A stretch of DNA of 64,000 nucleotides from Leptospira fletcheri (GCF_004769195.1 NZ_RQET01000001.1:248001-312000), one strand, 5' to 3'; shown: positions 1 to 9,123, counted from the first letter of the stretch. Program-made: numbers and translations. The notes: generated from the sequence alone by a model not told the origin.

Positions 1-2
1 TG

Positions 3-638
3 GGAATCCTCCAAGCCTTACTTTGGGAAGTGCTTCCGATCTGGTGGACCTTACCGATCCAAGGAATCATCGTAGGATACGTCACAAATTGGGTGGCGCT
101 TACCATGATCTTCCGTCCACTGTATGAAAAGAAATTCGGCCCCATCAAATACAGAGGCCTTTTTTTAGCGAGGCAGGAGGAAGTTTCCAAAAAGTATTCC
201 AACGTTTTCGCGACGCAGGTATTGACCGCAAGGAACGTCTTAGAGGAGATCCTATACAAAAGAGCGGCACGGACCCTCGTGGAAACCATCCAATCCGAGA
301 CCGAAACCGCGGCTCATAAAATGAATCTGAACGAAAGTCTCGATGGGGAAAACGGAAAAGGAGAGGACTCCGATTTCGAAAACACCAAGAAGGAAGTCAT
401 ACGCAACGTGAGCGAGACGTTGGCGAACAGTTCCACGAAACTGGAAAGTTATATGGGTCGGGCGATGAGCATAGAAAACAATATGTTCAAACGCATGAAG
501 GATCTTCCTCCGGAGGAGTTCGAACCCATCCTTCGCTCCGCGTTTCAGGAAGACGAATACGTTCTGATCCTGATCGGTTCCGTCTTAGGTGCGATCGTCG
601 GTCTGTTCCAAGGCTTGTACATGCTTTTCGTAGCGTAA
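3..638 (+). CDS. DUF445 family membrane protein (5' end outside window)
   Basis: The frame is open from the first bases of the window, so the true start lies upstream; a GTG at position 30 is the first start-like codon but is unlikely to be the real one. The visible 211 residues begin with a hydrophobic helix carrying the DUF445 signature GYVTNWVAL followed by FRPLYEKKFG, continue through a charged, probably helical middle, and end in a second hydrophobic helix. DUF445 proteins are membrane proteins of unknown biochemical role (YheB/YjiN-like). The next gene starts 4 bases after the stop, suggesting one transcript. Family call is firm, function is unknown. Confidence 0.8.
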   Translation, partial: GILQALLWEVLPIWWTLPIQGIIVGYVTNWVALTMIFRPLYEKKFGPIKYRGLFLARQEEVSKKYSNVFATQVLTARNVLEEILYKRAARTLVETIQSETETAAHKMNLNESLDGENGKGEDSDFENTKKEVIRNVSETLANSSTKLESYMGRAMSIENNMFKRMKDLPPEEFEPILRSAFQEDEYVLILIGSVLGAIVGLFQGLYMLFVA

Positions 639-642
639 ACCC

Positions 643-945
643 ATGAAAGAAATCAAAGTCTCGGACGAAGATCCCGAAACCTTTCTGAGAAAATTAAAAA
701 AAGCGGTGTCTGGGGGAGAACTCGGAGCCCTGACGAGCTTCGATTTACAAGGAGAGGATTTTTGCATTCGGTTTTCCGGATTGGGAGAATCCAGAATTTG
801 GTACAAATTGGAGAGGCGCGAAACCGGTTTTTCCGCGGTCAGAAGAAAGGAAAAGATCGCTTTACTCCATCACCCCTTTCGTGGCGAGATGGAAAAGAAT
901 CTGGGAAACATCCTCCGCCGTTTAGGAGCGGAACTCTCGGAATGA
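643..945 (+). CDS. Small hypothetical protein (100 aa)
   Basis: A soluble, charged protein of 100 residues without signal peptide or membrane segment. It starts with ATG 4 bases after the DUF445 stop and ends 6 bases before the alpha/beta hydrolase start, so the three genes probably form an operon. The N-terminal third is Lys/Asp/Glu rich; the rest looks like alternating beta strands (short hydrophobic pairs around FCIRF, RIWYKL and GFSAVRR) ending in a helix. I recognise no family. Tight packing and coding-like composition support it as real; no function can be offered. Confidence 0.6.
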   Translation: MKEIKVSDEDPETFLRKLKKAVSGGELGALTSFDLQGEDFCIRFSGLGESRIWYKLERRETGFSAVRRKEKIALLHHPFRGEMEKNLGNILRRLGAELSE

Positions 946-951
946 AATCGA

Positions 952-1935
952 ATGCTCGACAGATCTCAAGAACCGAAACTAGCCACCCTTCCGTCGGGCA
1001 TCCGGATCGCGTACCGAAAATTCCAGGGTAAAAGCAGAATCCCCTTATTCTGCATCCATGGACTGACGGGAAATTTAAGAAATTTTGAACCGATTGCCAA
1101 AGGCCTTTCCAAGAAAGGAATCACGGTAATCACGTACGATCTGCGTGGCAGGGGAAATTCGGACAAACCGGAAGGACAATATTCGGCAAGAGTCCATGCG
1201 GAAGATCTAAAGCAGCTTTCCGTTGTTTTGGGTTACAAGCGCATCTCCGTTCTTTCCCACTCCTTGGGCTGCTGGATCACCCTTCGTTTGGCGGAATCCC
1301 ATCCTGAAATTCTGGAAAAAGCTGTGTTAGTCGACGGAGGGGGAGCGCTTTCCCCCCGAAGGAAATTTTCCAATTTATTGATGATCCGTTCCTCTTTGGC
1401 GCGGTTAGGCAGAACGGTACCGAGCAAGGAAATCTACTTGGAGGAAGCCAAAAAATCTCCGATCCTTTCCGCTTGGAACGACGATATTCGGAATTTTTTG
1501 ACCTACGAACTGGAACCGGTCGGAACTCTTTCCCCTTCCCTCAATCTTTCCAACGGGTCAGGCCCCTTAGGTCCCGTCCGATGCTCCCTCCCTCCCTTCG
1601 TTGCGGAGTCCGAACTGGAAAGCATGGGAGGATCCATGGACCCGGCCAAGATACTTCTCGGATTTTGCAAGGAACCGCTCCGAAGCTTCCGGATCCTAAA
1701 AGAGAATAACCGCCTTCCTTATTCCGCTCTGAACTGTCCGGTCCTAGCCGTTCGTGCGGGAAAACCGAACCTGAAACCCGGGGACGAGCTACTACCGGAT
1801 TCCGCCATAAAAAAAATGGAGAGGGAAATCAAATTGTTCCGGGTCTTGGATATCCCGGACAAAAATCACTACGAAGTGGTGCTTCTGGAAGACGGAAGAA
1901 GAGATAAAGAAATTTATAATTTTCTAATTCGTTAA
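952..1935 (+). CDS. Alpha/beta hydrolase
   Basis: A 327-residue cytoplasmic alpha/beta-fold hydrolase. The oxyanion-hole motif HGLTG lies at residues 36-40, the strand YDLRGRGNSDKP follows as in esterases and haloperoxidase-like enzymes, the nucleophile elbow SHSLG gives Ser104, and the C-terminal NHYE gives a likely catalytic His306. An insertion at about 180-260 probably forms the lid. Substrate cannot be told from sequence. It is third in the DUF445 run and converges on pgsW: both genes end in the same palindromic TTAA at 1932-1935, so their stop codons overlap. Confidence 0.8.
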   Translation: MLDRSQEPKLATLPSGIRIAYRKFQGKSRIPLFCIHGLTGNLRNFEPIAKGLSKKGITVITYDLRGRGNSDKPEGQYSARVHAEDLKQLSVVLGYKRISVLSHSLGCWITLRLAESHPEILEKAVLVDGGGALSPRRKFSNLLMIRSSLARLGRTVPSKEIYLEEAKKSPILSAWNDDIRNFLTYELEPVGTLSPSLNLSNGSGPLGPVRCSLPPFVAESELESMGGSMDPAKILLGFCKEPLRSFRILKENNRLPYSALNCPVLAVRAGKPNLKPGDELLPDSAIKKMEREIKLFRVLDIPDKNHYEVVLLEDGRRDKEIYNFLIR

Positions 1936-3050
1936 ATCGGAAAGCCGGTGTCGGGATCCGCGGCGATTTTGCCTTCCGTCCGGAATAGGACGTATATCAG
2001 GAATAGAATCGCGAACAAGACCGCGCCGGCAAACCAGCGGTTATATTCCACCTTCGAAAAAATTTCCCCTTCCCCTCCTTTAGGAGTCGTTTTGGGTCGA
2101 AGCGGAAATCCGTATTTTTTCGCTAATTCCTCGATCTCAATCAAATGAATGACTGGAATGTCCTCTTGCAAGAAGCGGGTCATAACGGAATCGATCTTGG
2201 TCGCTCCGGGTGCCAAGGAAAGATTTAACCCGGGTTTAAAACTCAGCTTTCCCGCTCTCGTGCCTACGGAGATCGCTCCACCGCCTACGTTTATGTATGC
2301 TTGGATCCGTTCTCCCTTGGCTTCCTCCTTGAATTTGCGCATCCTCTCCCCCACGCTGGATGTGAAGGAATTTCCGCTCAGCAGAGGCAACGAATTACGT
2401 TTAACCGCTTCGTTTAAAAGAATTTTTCCTTCGGGAGAAAGGCCTAGAGCCCTATCCTCCAAACCCCCGTAGCTCAACGCCGCGGATCTGTACGGAAGTA
2501 TCTTTTCCAGGAACAATACCCTTTCCATATCCGCCCAAAGAAATTCCGGATCGTTCGCTCCCCATTGGGAAGACGAAAGGCTCGAAATCGGAACCAACTT
2601 TAAATGCAGAGCTTTCCCCGCGGCATACACGCAGATATTCAAAGCGGGAAAGGATCCCGAAAGACCCACTGCAACGGTCCCGCCTTCGTTTACACCAGCC
2701 TGTTTTAGGAACTCCACTACGAGTCCCGCAAAATTCGGATTTACCGAGGTTTGCTTTGCGGTCAAGGTTCCCGTATTGCTTGTGACCGGCGTAAGGAAGG
2801 AACCGATGAGGCCGGAATGGGAAGGATCGAATTCGGAGTCGGAGATTTTGCCTTGTTCCGTCCGAAGTTCCCGGATTCTTTGGAAGGCTTCTCCAGCCAG
2901 CCTCGCAGCTTCTATCTTTTCCGAAAAATACGGCTGCTCTTTCCGGACTTTGAGGGTTTCGACCGCAAAAAGACCCGATAGAGAAACTGCGGCAATCAGT
3001 AGATACGCTCGGATGGTGATCGAGGTCGACCTCCAATAGATTTCCTTCAA
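1932..3050 (-). CDS. pgsW: Poly-gamma-glutamate system protein PgsW
   Basis: This matches the poly-gamma-glutamate system protein family (PgsW) found beside pgsB and pgsC. I chose TTG at 3050, whose bases overlap the pgsC stop (TTGA) and which has an AGGAGG-like sequence upstream; it gives 372 residues. The frame stays open to 3155, but that start would overlap pgsC by over 100 bases. One transmembrane segment lies near the N-terminus and one near the C-terminus (FAGAVLFAILFLIYV), leaving a large extracytoplasmic domain with a Gly-rich stretch (YINVGGGAISVG). The exact role of PgsW is not established. It is probably translationally coupled to pgsC. Confidence 0.8.
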   Translation of the reverse strand: MKEIYWRSTSITIRAYLLIAAVSLSGLFAVETLKVRKEQPYFSEKIEAARLAGEAFQRIRELRTEQGKISDSEFDPSHSGLIGSFLTPVTSNTGTLTAKQTSVNPNFAGLVVEFLKQAGVNEGGTVAVGLSGSFPALNICVYAAGKALHLKLVPISSLSSSQWGANDPEFLWADMERVLFLEKILPYRSAALSYGGLEDRALGLSPEGKILLNEAVKRNSLPLLSGNSFTSSVGERMRKFKEEAKGERIQAYINVGGGAISVGTRAGKLSFKPGLNLSLAPGATKIDSVMTRFLQEDIPVIHLIEIEELAKKYGFPLRPKTTPKGGEGEIFSKVEYNRWFAGAVLFAILFLIYVLFRTEGKIAADPDTGFPI

Positions 3051-3529
3051 GGTTGAAAATCCCCTCCTAAAATCACGATGAGGGCCAGACGCACGATTAC
3101 GGAACCGGTCAGTAGCACGCATATCGTTTCCCAAATTCCCTGTCGATCCATCCATAGTGCGATCAGACCCGGTATGATGTGCCCCACTACCCTGGCTTCC
3201 TCCGAATCCGAAAACGTCGGGGAAAAAACGGAGAAGACAAGATGGTTTCTGCGTAGAAATTCCTGGACCAACGCTCCCAAGAGGAAGCCCGTCAAAAGCA
3301 GAAAAGCGGTCTTTCTTTTTCCATACAGGATCGTGACTCCGGAAACCAACCTCCCGAAACCGAAAGTCAGACCGCCTAAAGAAAGGGTCATCAGAATATT
3401 GAGCGGGCGGTGCAATTGCAAGGCGATATATCCGGGAACGACCAAGCCTCCGGCGGCGATCCCAAAGAACTCCGCAAACGCCAAACTCACGAACAACCCG
3501 ATTCCGATCGCAAGAGTCAGTAGATCCAT
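3047..3529 (-). CDS. pgsC: Poly-gamma-glutamate biosynthesis protein PgsC/CapC
   Basis: A 160-residue polytopic membrane protein of the CapC/PgsC family, close to the usual length of about 150. Four or more hydrophobic segments are evident, and the N-terminal stretch AAGGLVVPGYIALQL followed by RPLNIL is characteristic. PgsC forms the membrane complex with PgsB that polymerises gamma-linked glutamate and supports its export. The ATG at 3529 overlaps the end of pgsB by 13 bases and the stop overlaps the pgsW start, so the three genes are tightly coupled. No pgsA/capA-type export protein is present in the window. Confidence 0.88.
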   Translation of the reverse strand: MDLLTLAIGIGLFVSLAFAEFFGIAAGGLVVPGYIALQLHRPLNILMTLSLGGLTFGFGRLVSGVTILYGKRKTAFLLLTGFLLGALVQEFLRRNHLVFSVFSPTFSDSEEARVVGHIIPGLIALWMDRQGIWETICVLLTGSVIVRLALIVILGGDFQP

Positions 3530-4731
3530 GAATCCGATCCGATCCTCTCGCTTCTGTTCTTGAAGGTCTTAAGCAATTCCAAACCCAATCCGCCGATGTT
3601 TCCGATTCCTACGATCAAAGCGGATCTCTCCGGAAAATCCACCGCCTTTTCAAAAACTTCGGATTGCGTGGCGCTTTCTGCGATATGCACCTTGGAAAGC
3701 GGAATCCCCGTTTCCCCTGCTCCCTTTAAAAAGATATGAGTCCCTTCTCCGACCACCAAAAAAGAATCCGGCGACTTTTCCGACCAACGCCCCACCTCGC
3801 GGCCCAATTGCAAGGACCTGTCCGGCCGATCCGCTCTGCAATGAACGATCGCTATCCTACGTTCCACGGCAGGAAAGGCGGCTAATGCTTTCTCCCAGAT
3901 CTTTCTCGTCGCCGACGGATCGTTGGCTGCGAACCCGTTGACGAAATAGATCCGTTTTCCGAAAAAATCCATTTTATGAGCCGTGGTCGCGCCGGGATCG
4001 GGTTCCGCCTTTTTCATTCCCTTCAGTGCGGTAGCTCGATCCACTCCGATCGACTCGCAGACTTTCAGAGCAAGAATTATATTTTCATTATGCTCCAAAT
4101 AGGAAAAACCCCTCAAATCCTCTTTCGATACCGAATCGATGTCTTTCTTTTCCAAAGAAATCAATTCCGTGGACCGATCCGAACAGATCTTTTTGATCAA
4201 ATCGGACAGCTCCGTCTCCGCACTGAACAATTTACGACCCGGCGGAATGCTTCCCCCCAAAGCCAAAGCTACTCCTCTTTTTCCCGGTCCCATAACGTCC
4301 AGATGATCCTCGCCCACGTTCGTAAGAACTCCGTGGGTCGCTTGCACCAACCTACTCTCCGAGATCCATTGATTCACAGGATGCAAGGCCATACACTCCA
4401 GAACGACCGCGCGAACGTTTTTCCCGGCCGCCATTTTAAGTATTTTAGATTGTTCTAATATATTTGCTCTTCCCCTCCGGTAAACCGAAAATTCCCTACC
4501 GTCAGGTGCGATGATTCTGGGAGTCGTCCCCGTGGTTTTTGCCAATACGGAAATCCCTCCTTCCCTAAGACCGGAAGCGATCAATCTGGTTACGGAACTT
4601 TTTCCTCTAGTCCCGTTTACATGAATCCGGATCGGAATGCGATTCAGAAGGACCTTATGGTTTCTATATTCCAAAACGCCGTAAAGGCACAGGCATAAGA
4701 GTATGAGAGTTAAGACTATGATTCCGACCAC
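3517..4731 (-). CDS. pgsB: Poly-gamma-glutamate synthase PgsB/CapB
   Basis: A 404-residue Mur-ligase-like ATPase that polymerises glutamate through gamma-amide bonds. A single N-terminal membrane helix (residues 3-20) is followed by the nucleotide-binding loop NGTRGKSS at 39-46, then KTTGTTPR and the ECMALHP segment, all typical of CapB/PgsB. Length fits the family (about 390-400). The start is GTG at 4731. The upstream SpoIIE-type gene ends only 42 bases away with no terminator visible, so pgsB may share its transcript. Spirochaete poly-gamma-glutamate could be a surface polymer or a released osmoprotectant; the sequence does not say which. Confidence 0.9.
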   Translation of the reverse strand: MVGIIVLTLILLCLCLYGVLEYRNHKVLLNRIPIRIHVNGTRGKSSVTRLIASGLREGGISVLAKTTGTTPRIIAPDGREFSVYRRGRANILEQSKILKMAAGKNVRAVVLECMALHPVNQWISESRLVQATHGVLTNVGEDHLDVMGPGKRGVALALGGSIPPGRKLFSAETELSDLIKKICSDRSTELISLEKKDIDSVSKEDLRGFSYLEHNENIILALKVCESIGVDRATALKGMKKAEPDPGATTAHKMDFFGKRIYFVNGFAANDPSATRKIWEKALAAFPAVERRIAIVHCRADRPDRSLQLGREVGRWSEKSPDSFLVVGEGTHIFLKGAGETGIPLSKVHIAESATQSEVFEKAVDFPERSALIVGIGNIGGLGLELLKTFKNRSERIGSDSWIY

Positions 4732-4773
4732 GTACAGCCGACCTAACCTTGCAGAAGGAGGGGGCGAACGATC

Positions 4774-6381
4774 TTAGGATAAAGCCACGGATACAAGGGT
4801 GATATCATCCTGAGGCTCTCTTTTTCCTAGATGAGCTTTCATATCCTTTAACATCCGATCGTGCAATGCTTTGCCTTCCAGTCCGGAAGTTTTATAGATC
4901 GCTTCTATCCTTTCTTCTCCGAACGGATGCTGCTCGGAATCGAACTCCTCGAAAATACCGTCGGTCACCATTAACAGCGAATCACCGGACTTATAAGCCC
5001 GGATTTCTTCTCCGAATTTCATTTCGCTACTTAAACCTACTAGGGAACCGGTTCGTTCCAAAAGACGAGTCTCGTCCTCCGTTTTCCAAAAAACGGCGGG
5101 GTGACCCGCCGACGCGAATTTCAACTCTTTCCGATTCACGTCTATGTCCATGATAAAGCAGGAGAAATACATCTGAAGACTGCGGAAATTTCTGCAATAA
5201 TCCATATTGATTCCCGCCAATAGTTCGGATGGAGAAACCGCCAAATATTTGATCGGTTCGCACACCCCTTTAATCGTCATAGTCACGAGTGCCGCTTGAA
5301 CTCCATGCCCGGTCGCATCCGCGAGCAGGATGCGAAGGATTCCGGGACGAACTTCGAATACGTCGTACCAATCGCCGCCCACGTCCATAACGGGAAGATA
5401 AGTGATGAAAGTGGACGCCCCCCGAATGGACGTGTCGATCGGAGGCAAAAGGCTTTTTTGCACTCTCTGTGCCAGACTCAATTCCTCCTTCATCAGCTTG
5501 TAGAACCGGGAAAGTTCTTTCGACCTTTCCCTCACCTGGTCCTCCAAATGGTGCAGTAGATGGTTTCTTTCTCTGTCGACCTGCCTCAATTTTTCCACGG
5601 TGTTTTTCAACTTTCTTTCTGTTCGGATCCGTTCCGTGACGTCTCTTACAATCAACGTGAATCCGTTTCCGGAGGAAGTCCTCATTTTTGAAACGGAGAC
5701 TTCGAGGATGGGTTCGGTTCCGTCTTTTCTTTTCCCGCGGAAGGGCCCGAAAATTCCCTTATCCGGAGTCTCTGAAAGTCTCTGTACGACTGTACTCCCC
5801 CATTTTTTATGTCTGTCCGGAACTAGGAATTTAATATGCCTACGAATCACTTCCCAACTGCTATACCCGAATAGAGCTTCTGCGGCAGGATTGATGAGTA
5901 CGATCTCCATATCCGAATTCAAAGAAAGGATCGGTTCCAAAGAAGTTCGGACCAATTCGGAAAGCCTTTCTTCGGACTCCCGAAGTTTGACTTCTCCTAA
6001 TTTTCTGGCAGTTACATCCCGAAAGTAAACGGCCAAATCGTCATGCGAGGGGAAAAGCCTGACTTCGTACCAGGTTCCATCCGTAGGATCCAGTAGTTCC
6101 AAATCTTTATGAATTCCAGTACGTCTGGCATCCACAATTGACGGAAACAAAGGTGTTCCCGAAAATTGGGGAAGAATTTCCGTAATCCTTTTTCCCACCA
6201 GATTTTCACGCAGGACGTCCAGCAAATGTTCCGCTTCGAAGTTTGCGTAAACGATCCTGAACTCTCCGTCCAAAGACAGGAAAGCGTCCGTGATTCTCTC
6301 CAAAATTCGAATTACGTCCCGACGGGACGCTGACTGGAATGCCGCCTGCGGTCCGGAAAAATTTTTATCTGGCTCGGACAT
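4774..6381 (-). CDS. PAS-PAS-SpoIIE (PP2C-type) phosphatase
   Basis: A soluble 535-residue signalling phosphatase. Two PAS domains occupy roughly residues 20-130 and 135-255 (each closing with a V-R-D-V-T element), a charged coiled coil spans 255-300, and a SpoIIE/RsbU-type phosphatase domain runs to the end. Metal-binding motifs are visible: GGDWYDVF at 335-342, LADATGHG at 353-360, and the terminal DDITLVSV with Asp525/526. Such enzymes typically dephosphorylate anti-anti-sigma STAS proteins in partner-switching pathways. None of those partners is encoded nearby. It lies 36 bases downstream of a PAS histidine kinase and 42 bases upstream of pgsB, suggesting co-transcription. Confidence 0.88.
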   Translation of the reverse strand: MSEPDKNFSGPQAAFQSASRRDVIRILERITDAFLSLDGEFRIVYANFEAEHLLDVLRENLVGKRITEILPQFSGTPLFPSIVDARRTGIHKDLELLDPTDGTWYEVRLFPSHDDLAVYFRDVTARKLGEVKLRESEERLSELVRTSLEPILSLNSDMEIVLINPAAEALFGYSSWEVIRRHIKFLVPDRHKKWGSTVVQRLSETPDKGIFGPFRGKRKDGTEPILEVSVSKMRTSSGNGFTLIVRDVTERIRTERKLKNTVEKLRQVDRERNHLLHHLEDQVRERSKELSRFYKLMKEELSLAQRVQKSLLPPIDTSIRGASTFITYLPVMDVGGDWYDVFEVRPGILRILLADATGHGVQAALVTMTIKGVCEPIKYLAVSPSELLAGINMDYCRNFRSLQMYFSCFIMDIDVNRKELKFASAGHPAVFWKTEDETRLLERTGSLVGLSSEMKFGEEIRAYKSGDSLLMVTDGIFEEFDSEQHPFGEERIEAIYKTSGLEGKALHDRMLKDMKAHLGKREPQDDITLVSVALS

Positions 6382-6417
6382 AAACGACCCTTAAAATTCT
6401 TCGAATCCGGAAGATGG

Positions 6418-7938
6418 TCAAGAATTCTTTTCGGTTGCAGGTAGGATTATATCGAAGCGGGTAAATTCCCCTTCCGCCGTTTCGAAATCGATTTCGCCGG
6501 CAAAATCCCGTACGATATCATAACTGACGGAAAGCCCTAGCCCGGTTCCGCTAGACGTGGCCTTGGTAGTAAAGAAAGGGTCGAAGATTCTGGATCGGTT
6601 TTCCTTTTTGATTCCAGTTCCTGCGTCTTCCACGGAGACTTTTACGTAATGCGTCTCCCCGCGTTTCACTACCGATTGGTAAATACGTATTTTCTTATTC
6701 GGATGCGAGCCCGGGTACTTATCGTTCAGGGAATCCCGGGAGTTCGTAAGCAGATTCAGGAAAACTTGTTTGAGTTTATTCGGTTCCGCTTCGACGTAAG
6801 GAATCTCGGAATCCAGACCCGATTCCTGCAATCCTTCGATCGAAATTTCGTCCTTGATCATAAAAGGCAGAAGCAACTGTACGGCGGAGAATAGAATTTC
6901 CCCCATTTTACATTCGACTCTAATGAGTTCTTCTTTGTGAACGAAACCCAAAAGATTCCGAACGATGACGGAGATACGCTCGCTCTCACGGATAATGATA
7001 TCCAAATTTTTTCGTAAGTGCTCGTTCGCGCCGATTTGACCCCTTACGATCTCCGCATAATTCAGAATACCGGTCAATGGATTGTTGATTTCATGTGCCA
7101 CGCCGGCCGCTAAAGTTCCGAGCGCTTCCAATTTTTGTCTGCGTCTTTGAAGTTCGATCCGCTTCAACTGATCCGCATCGGATTCCTTCTGCTCGGTCGT
7201 GTCGGTTATCAAAACGATAATCGAATAAATTTCTCCCAGTCTGGTAACGGGGGAAACTCTTATAAAATAATGCCGTTTGACTCCGGCAAAGTCGCTCCAT
7301 AGCTGCCAGGAAATCGGACTTTGCGTGTCGACGACCTGCCGAAGCAAGGAACGAAACTTTGCTCCTTCGGAGGAATTCAAAACCGAATACACGTTCTTTC
7401 CGAGATACCGATCGACGCTCGTCCCGCTCAGAGTCTTACTTACGAACAATATGTTTCCGTTTAGATCCAAAACCGCGACGGAGTCCATTCCTTCGATCAG
7501 AATCGATCTCCATCGATAGTCCGTATCGGAAAGCTCGTAATCCCGTAAAAGACCGTCTTCGTTCAACTCCTGAAGTTGTACAAGGATCCTATTTCGGTTT
7601 TGCCCCTTCATCAGGGTTTGGACTCGAACATAAACGTTCTTAAATCCACTTTTGGTTCTGATTCTGGTCCTGAACCGAGTCGCAACGGATTCTTTGTTTA
7701 CCGATAGGCTCTGGAACAATTCCGCAAAACTGTCGCGGTCGTCGGGATGCGCAAACTCGGACCACTTCAGATGTTCTTCCACTTCCGCTTTTGGGAAACC
7801 GGAGAGAATTTCGAATTGTCGGTTGATTAACTGAAGGATTCCGGTAGGGCCTATTACAAGGGACGGAAGAGGCAATTGATCGAAGAGACCGTCCATGAAT
7901 TCATGCGACTTCTCTAATAAATTTCCATCCTTCCTCAC
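6418..7938 (-). CDS. PAS-PAS sensor histidine kinase (NtrB-like)
   Basis: A soluble 506-residue histidine kinase. Two PAS domains (about 12-130 and 140-255) precede a HisKA dimerisation helix with the H-box AAGVAHEINNPLTG, making His282 the phosphorylation site, and a complete HATPase domain with the N box (NLLTNSRDSL), G1 box (DAGTGI), F box (DPFFTTK) and G2 box (GTGLGLS). No receiver or membrane segment is present, so it senses something in the cytoplasm and must signal to a response regulator elsewhere. The start is GTG at 7938 with an AGGGG ribosome site upstream. It heads the leftward run that continues through the SpoIIE phosphatase into pgsBCW. Confidence 0.88.
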   Translation of the reverse strand: MRKDGNLLEKSHEFMDGLFDQLPLPSLVIGPTGILQLINRQFEILSGFPKAEVEEHLKWSEFAHPDDRDSFAELFQSLSVNKESVATRFRTRIRTKSGFKNVYVRVQTLMKGQNRNRILVQLQELNEDGLLRDYELSDTDYRWRSILIEGMDSVAVLDLNGNILFVSKTLSGTSVDRYLGKNVYSVLNSSEGAKFRSLLRQVVDTQSPISWQLWSDFAGVKRHYFIRVSPVTRLGEIYSIIVLITDTTEQKESDADQLKRIELQRRRQKLEALGTLAAGVAHEINNPLTGILNYAEIVRGQIGANEHLRKNLDIIIRESERISVIVRNLLGFVHKEELIRVECKMGEILFSAVQLLLPFMIKDEISIEGLQESGLDSEIPYVEAEPNKLKQVFLNLLTNSRDSLNDKYPGSHPNKKIRIYQSVVKRGETHYVKVSVEDAGTGIKKENRSRIFDPFFTTKATSSGTGLGLSVSYDIVRDFAGEIDFETAEGEFTRFDIILPATEKNS

Positions 7939-7994
7939 CGTGAAATCCCCTATAATATTTGAGGGGAGGGAAGAATAAAATATTACAATATCGT

Positions 7995-8028
7995 AAAAAA
8001 ATTAAAATACCGAGACCGGCGGCTCGGT
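7995..8028 (-). terminator. Rho-independent terminator after the RRM-FKBP pair
   Basis: Read on the minus strand, a 6-bp stem ACCGAG/CTCGGT encloses an 8-base loop and is followed by ATTTTAATTTTTTT. It lies just past the FKBP stop and separates that operon from the histidine kinase transcript. Confidence 0.6.
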
Positions 8029-8059
8029 GACAAGAGCTCGCCGGTTTGACATAAAGATG

Positions 8060-8476
8060 TCAGTATACTTTCAGTAATTCCACTTCGAAAATCAGGGTGG
8101 AATTGGGTGGGATATCGGCTCCGGCCCCTCTGGATCCGTATCCGAGTTCCGGAGGAATGGTCAGTTTCCTGATTCCGCCTTCCTTCATTCCTTGGACTCC
8201 CTTATCCCAACCCCTGATCACTTGGCCTGATCCGAGATCGAAATTGAAAGGTTGGCCGCGGTCCTTGGAACTATCGAATTTTTTACCGTTCGTCAGCCAT
8301 CCGGTATAATGAACGGTTACGTTAGAACCGTTAAAGGCTTCCTTGCCCGTACCTTTCTTGATATCCTTTACGACTAGCCCCTGAGCTTGGGAGAATAAAA
8401 TCCCCGCACCCATCGACAGGACCAAGCCGATCAGAATAAAAACGGAAACTCTCACGTTGATTCCTTTTTTTGTCAT
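8060..8476 (-). CDS. FKBP-type peptidyl-prolyl cis-trans isomerase, exported
   Basis: A 138-residue FKBP-domain prolyl isomerase with an N-terminal hydrophobic signal or anchor (residues 9-30, ending near SQAQG), so it probably folds proteins in the periplasm. The FKBP core is complete: [40 protein letters not shown] in two conserved blocks, and PPELGYG with the closing [13 protein letters not shown]. Its ATG overlaps the stop of the upstream RRM gene in the classic ATGA arrangement, implying translational coupling. The family call is firm; whether the leader is cleaved cannot be decided. Confidence 0.92.
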   Translation of the reverse strand: MTKKGINVRVSVFILIGLVLSMGAGILFSQAQGLVVKDIKKGTGKEAFNGSNVTVHYTGWLTNGKKFDSSKDRGQPFNFDLGSGQVIRGWDKGVQGMKEGGIRKLTIPPELGYGSRGAGADIPPNSTLIFEVELLKVY

Positions 8477-8835
8477 TTTCCTCTACCACCTGTTCGTCGA
8501 ATACCCGAGCCGGAAAACCCTCCTTTCGTTTGGCTGCCGAGCACCTTCGTGCCTCCACTGCCTCCCTTTAAGGACTGCTTTTTCTCGAACTCTTTCTTCC
8601 ATTCTTCCGAATCTACGACTGCCAGGGTTTTTCCTGAAATTTCTTTTTTATTCAGAGCGTTTAAAGCCTTTTTGGCGGATTCGTCCTCCATTTCCAACGA
8701 CCCGTATCCCAAAGAGCGTCCGGTCAGCTTATCCCTTTTGATCGAAATGTGCTGGGTTTGTCCGAACTCGGAAAACAATTTTTGTAAGTCCTCTTCGGAC
8801 CAATCCTGGGGAAGGTTTCCCACGGAAATTTTCAT
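8473..8835 (-). CDS. RNA recognition motif (RRM) protein
   Basis: A 120-residue protein whose first 80 residues form an RRM fold. RNP2 is KISVGNLP at 2-9 and RNP1 is RSLGYGSL at 40-47; the central aromatic Tyr44 is kept, but the other two aromatic positions of RNP1 are Leu. A basic, Gly-rich tail (residues 88-120) resembles RNA-binding tails of cyanobacterial and spirochaetal Rbp proteins. It probably binds single-stranded RNA; targets are unknown. It is followed with a 4-base overlap by the exported FKBP isomerase, an unusual functional pairing. Confidence 0.85.
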   Translation of the reverse strand: MKISVGNLPQDWSEEDLQKLFSEFGQTQHISIKRDKLTGRSLGYGSLEMEDESAKKALNALNKKEISGKTLAVVDSEEWKKEFEKKQSLKGGSGGTKVLGSQTKGGFSGSGIRRTGGRGK

Positions 8836-9123
8836 ATCGCCTCCTGATTCTTTCTTTCACGACGATTCCGTTCCGTCCCGCTCAAAGAAAGCGGGCCTTT
8901 GTGGATCCATTCTTTAGGATCGGTCGGAATCTGAAACTCGAATTCCTATGTTCCGCTTTGAAAATCGAACCCTCCCCCATCCTTCGGAACCGCGGCGGAA
9001 AAAGGGAAATCCCTCGAAGGAAGACCCCCAAAATTTAGGTTGTGGCGGCCTCTCGCCCGCAGAATATTCAAAAAACGACCCTTCGGGCGCCCTCCAACCC
9101 GACGAAGGTAGGTACTTACCAAT

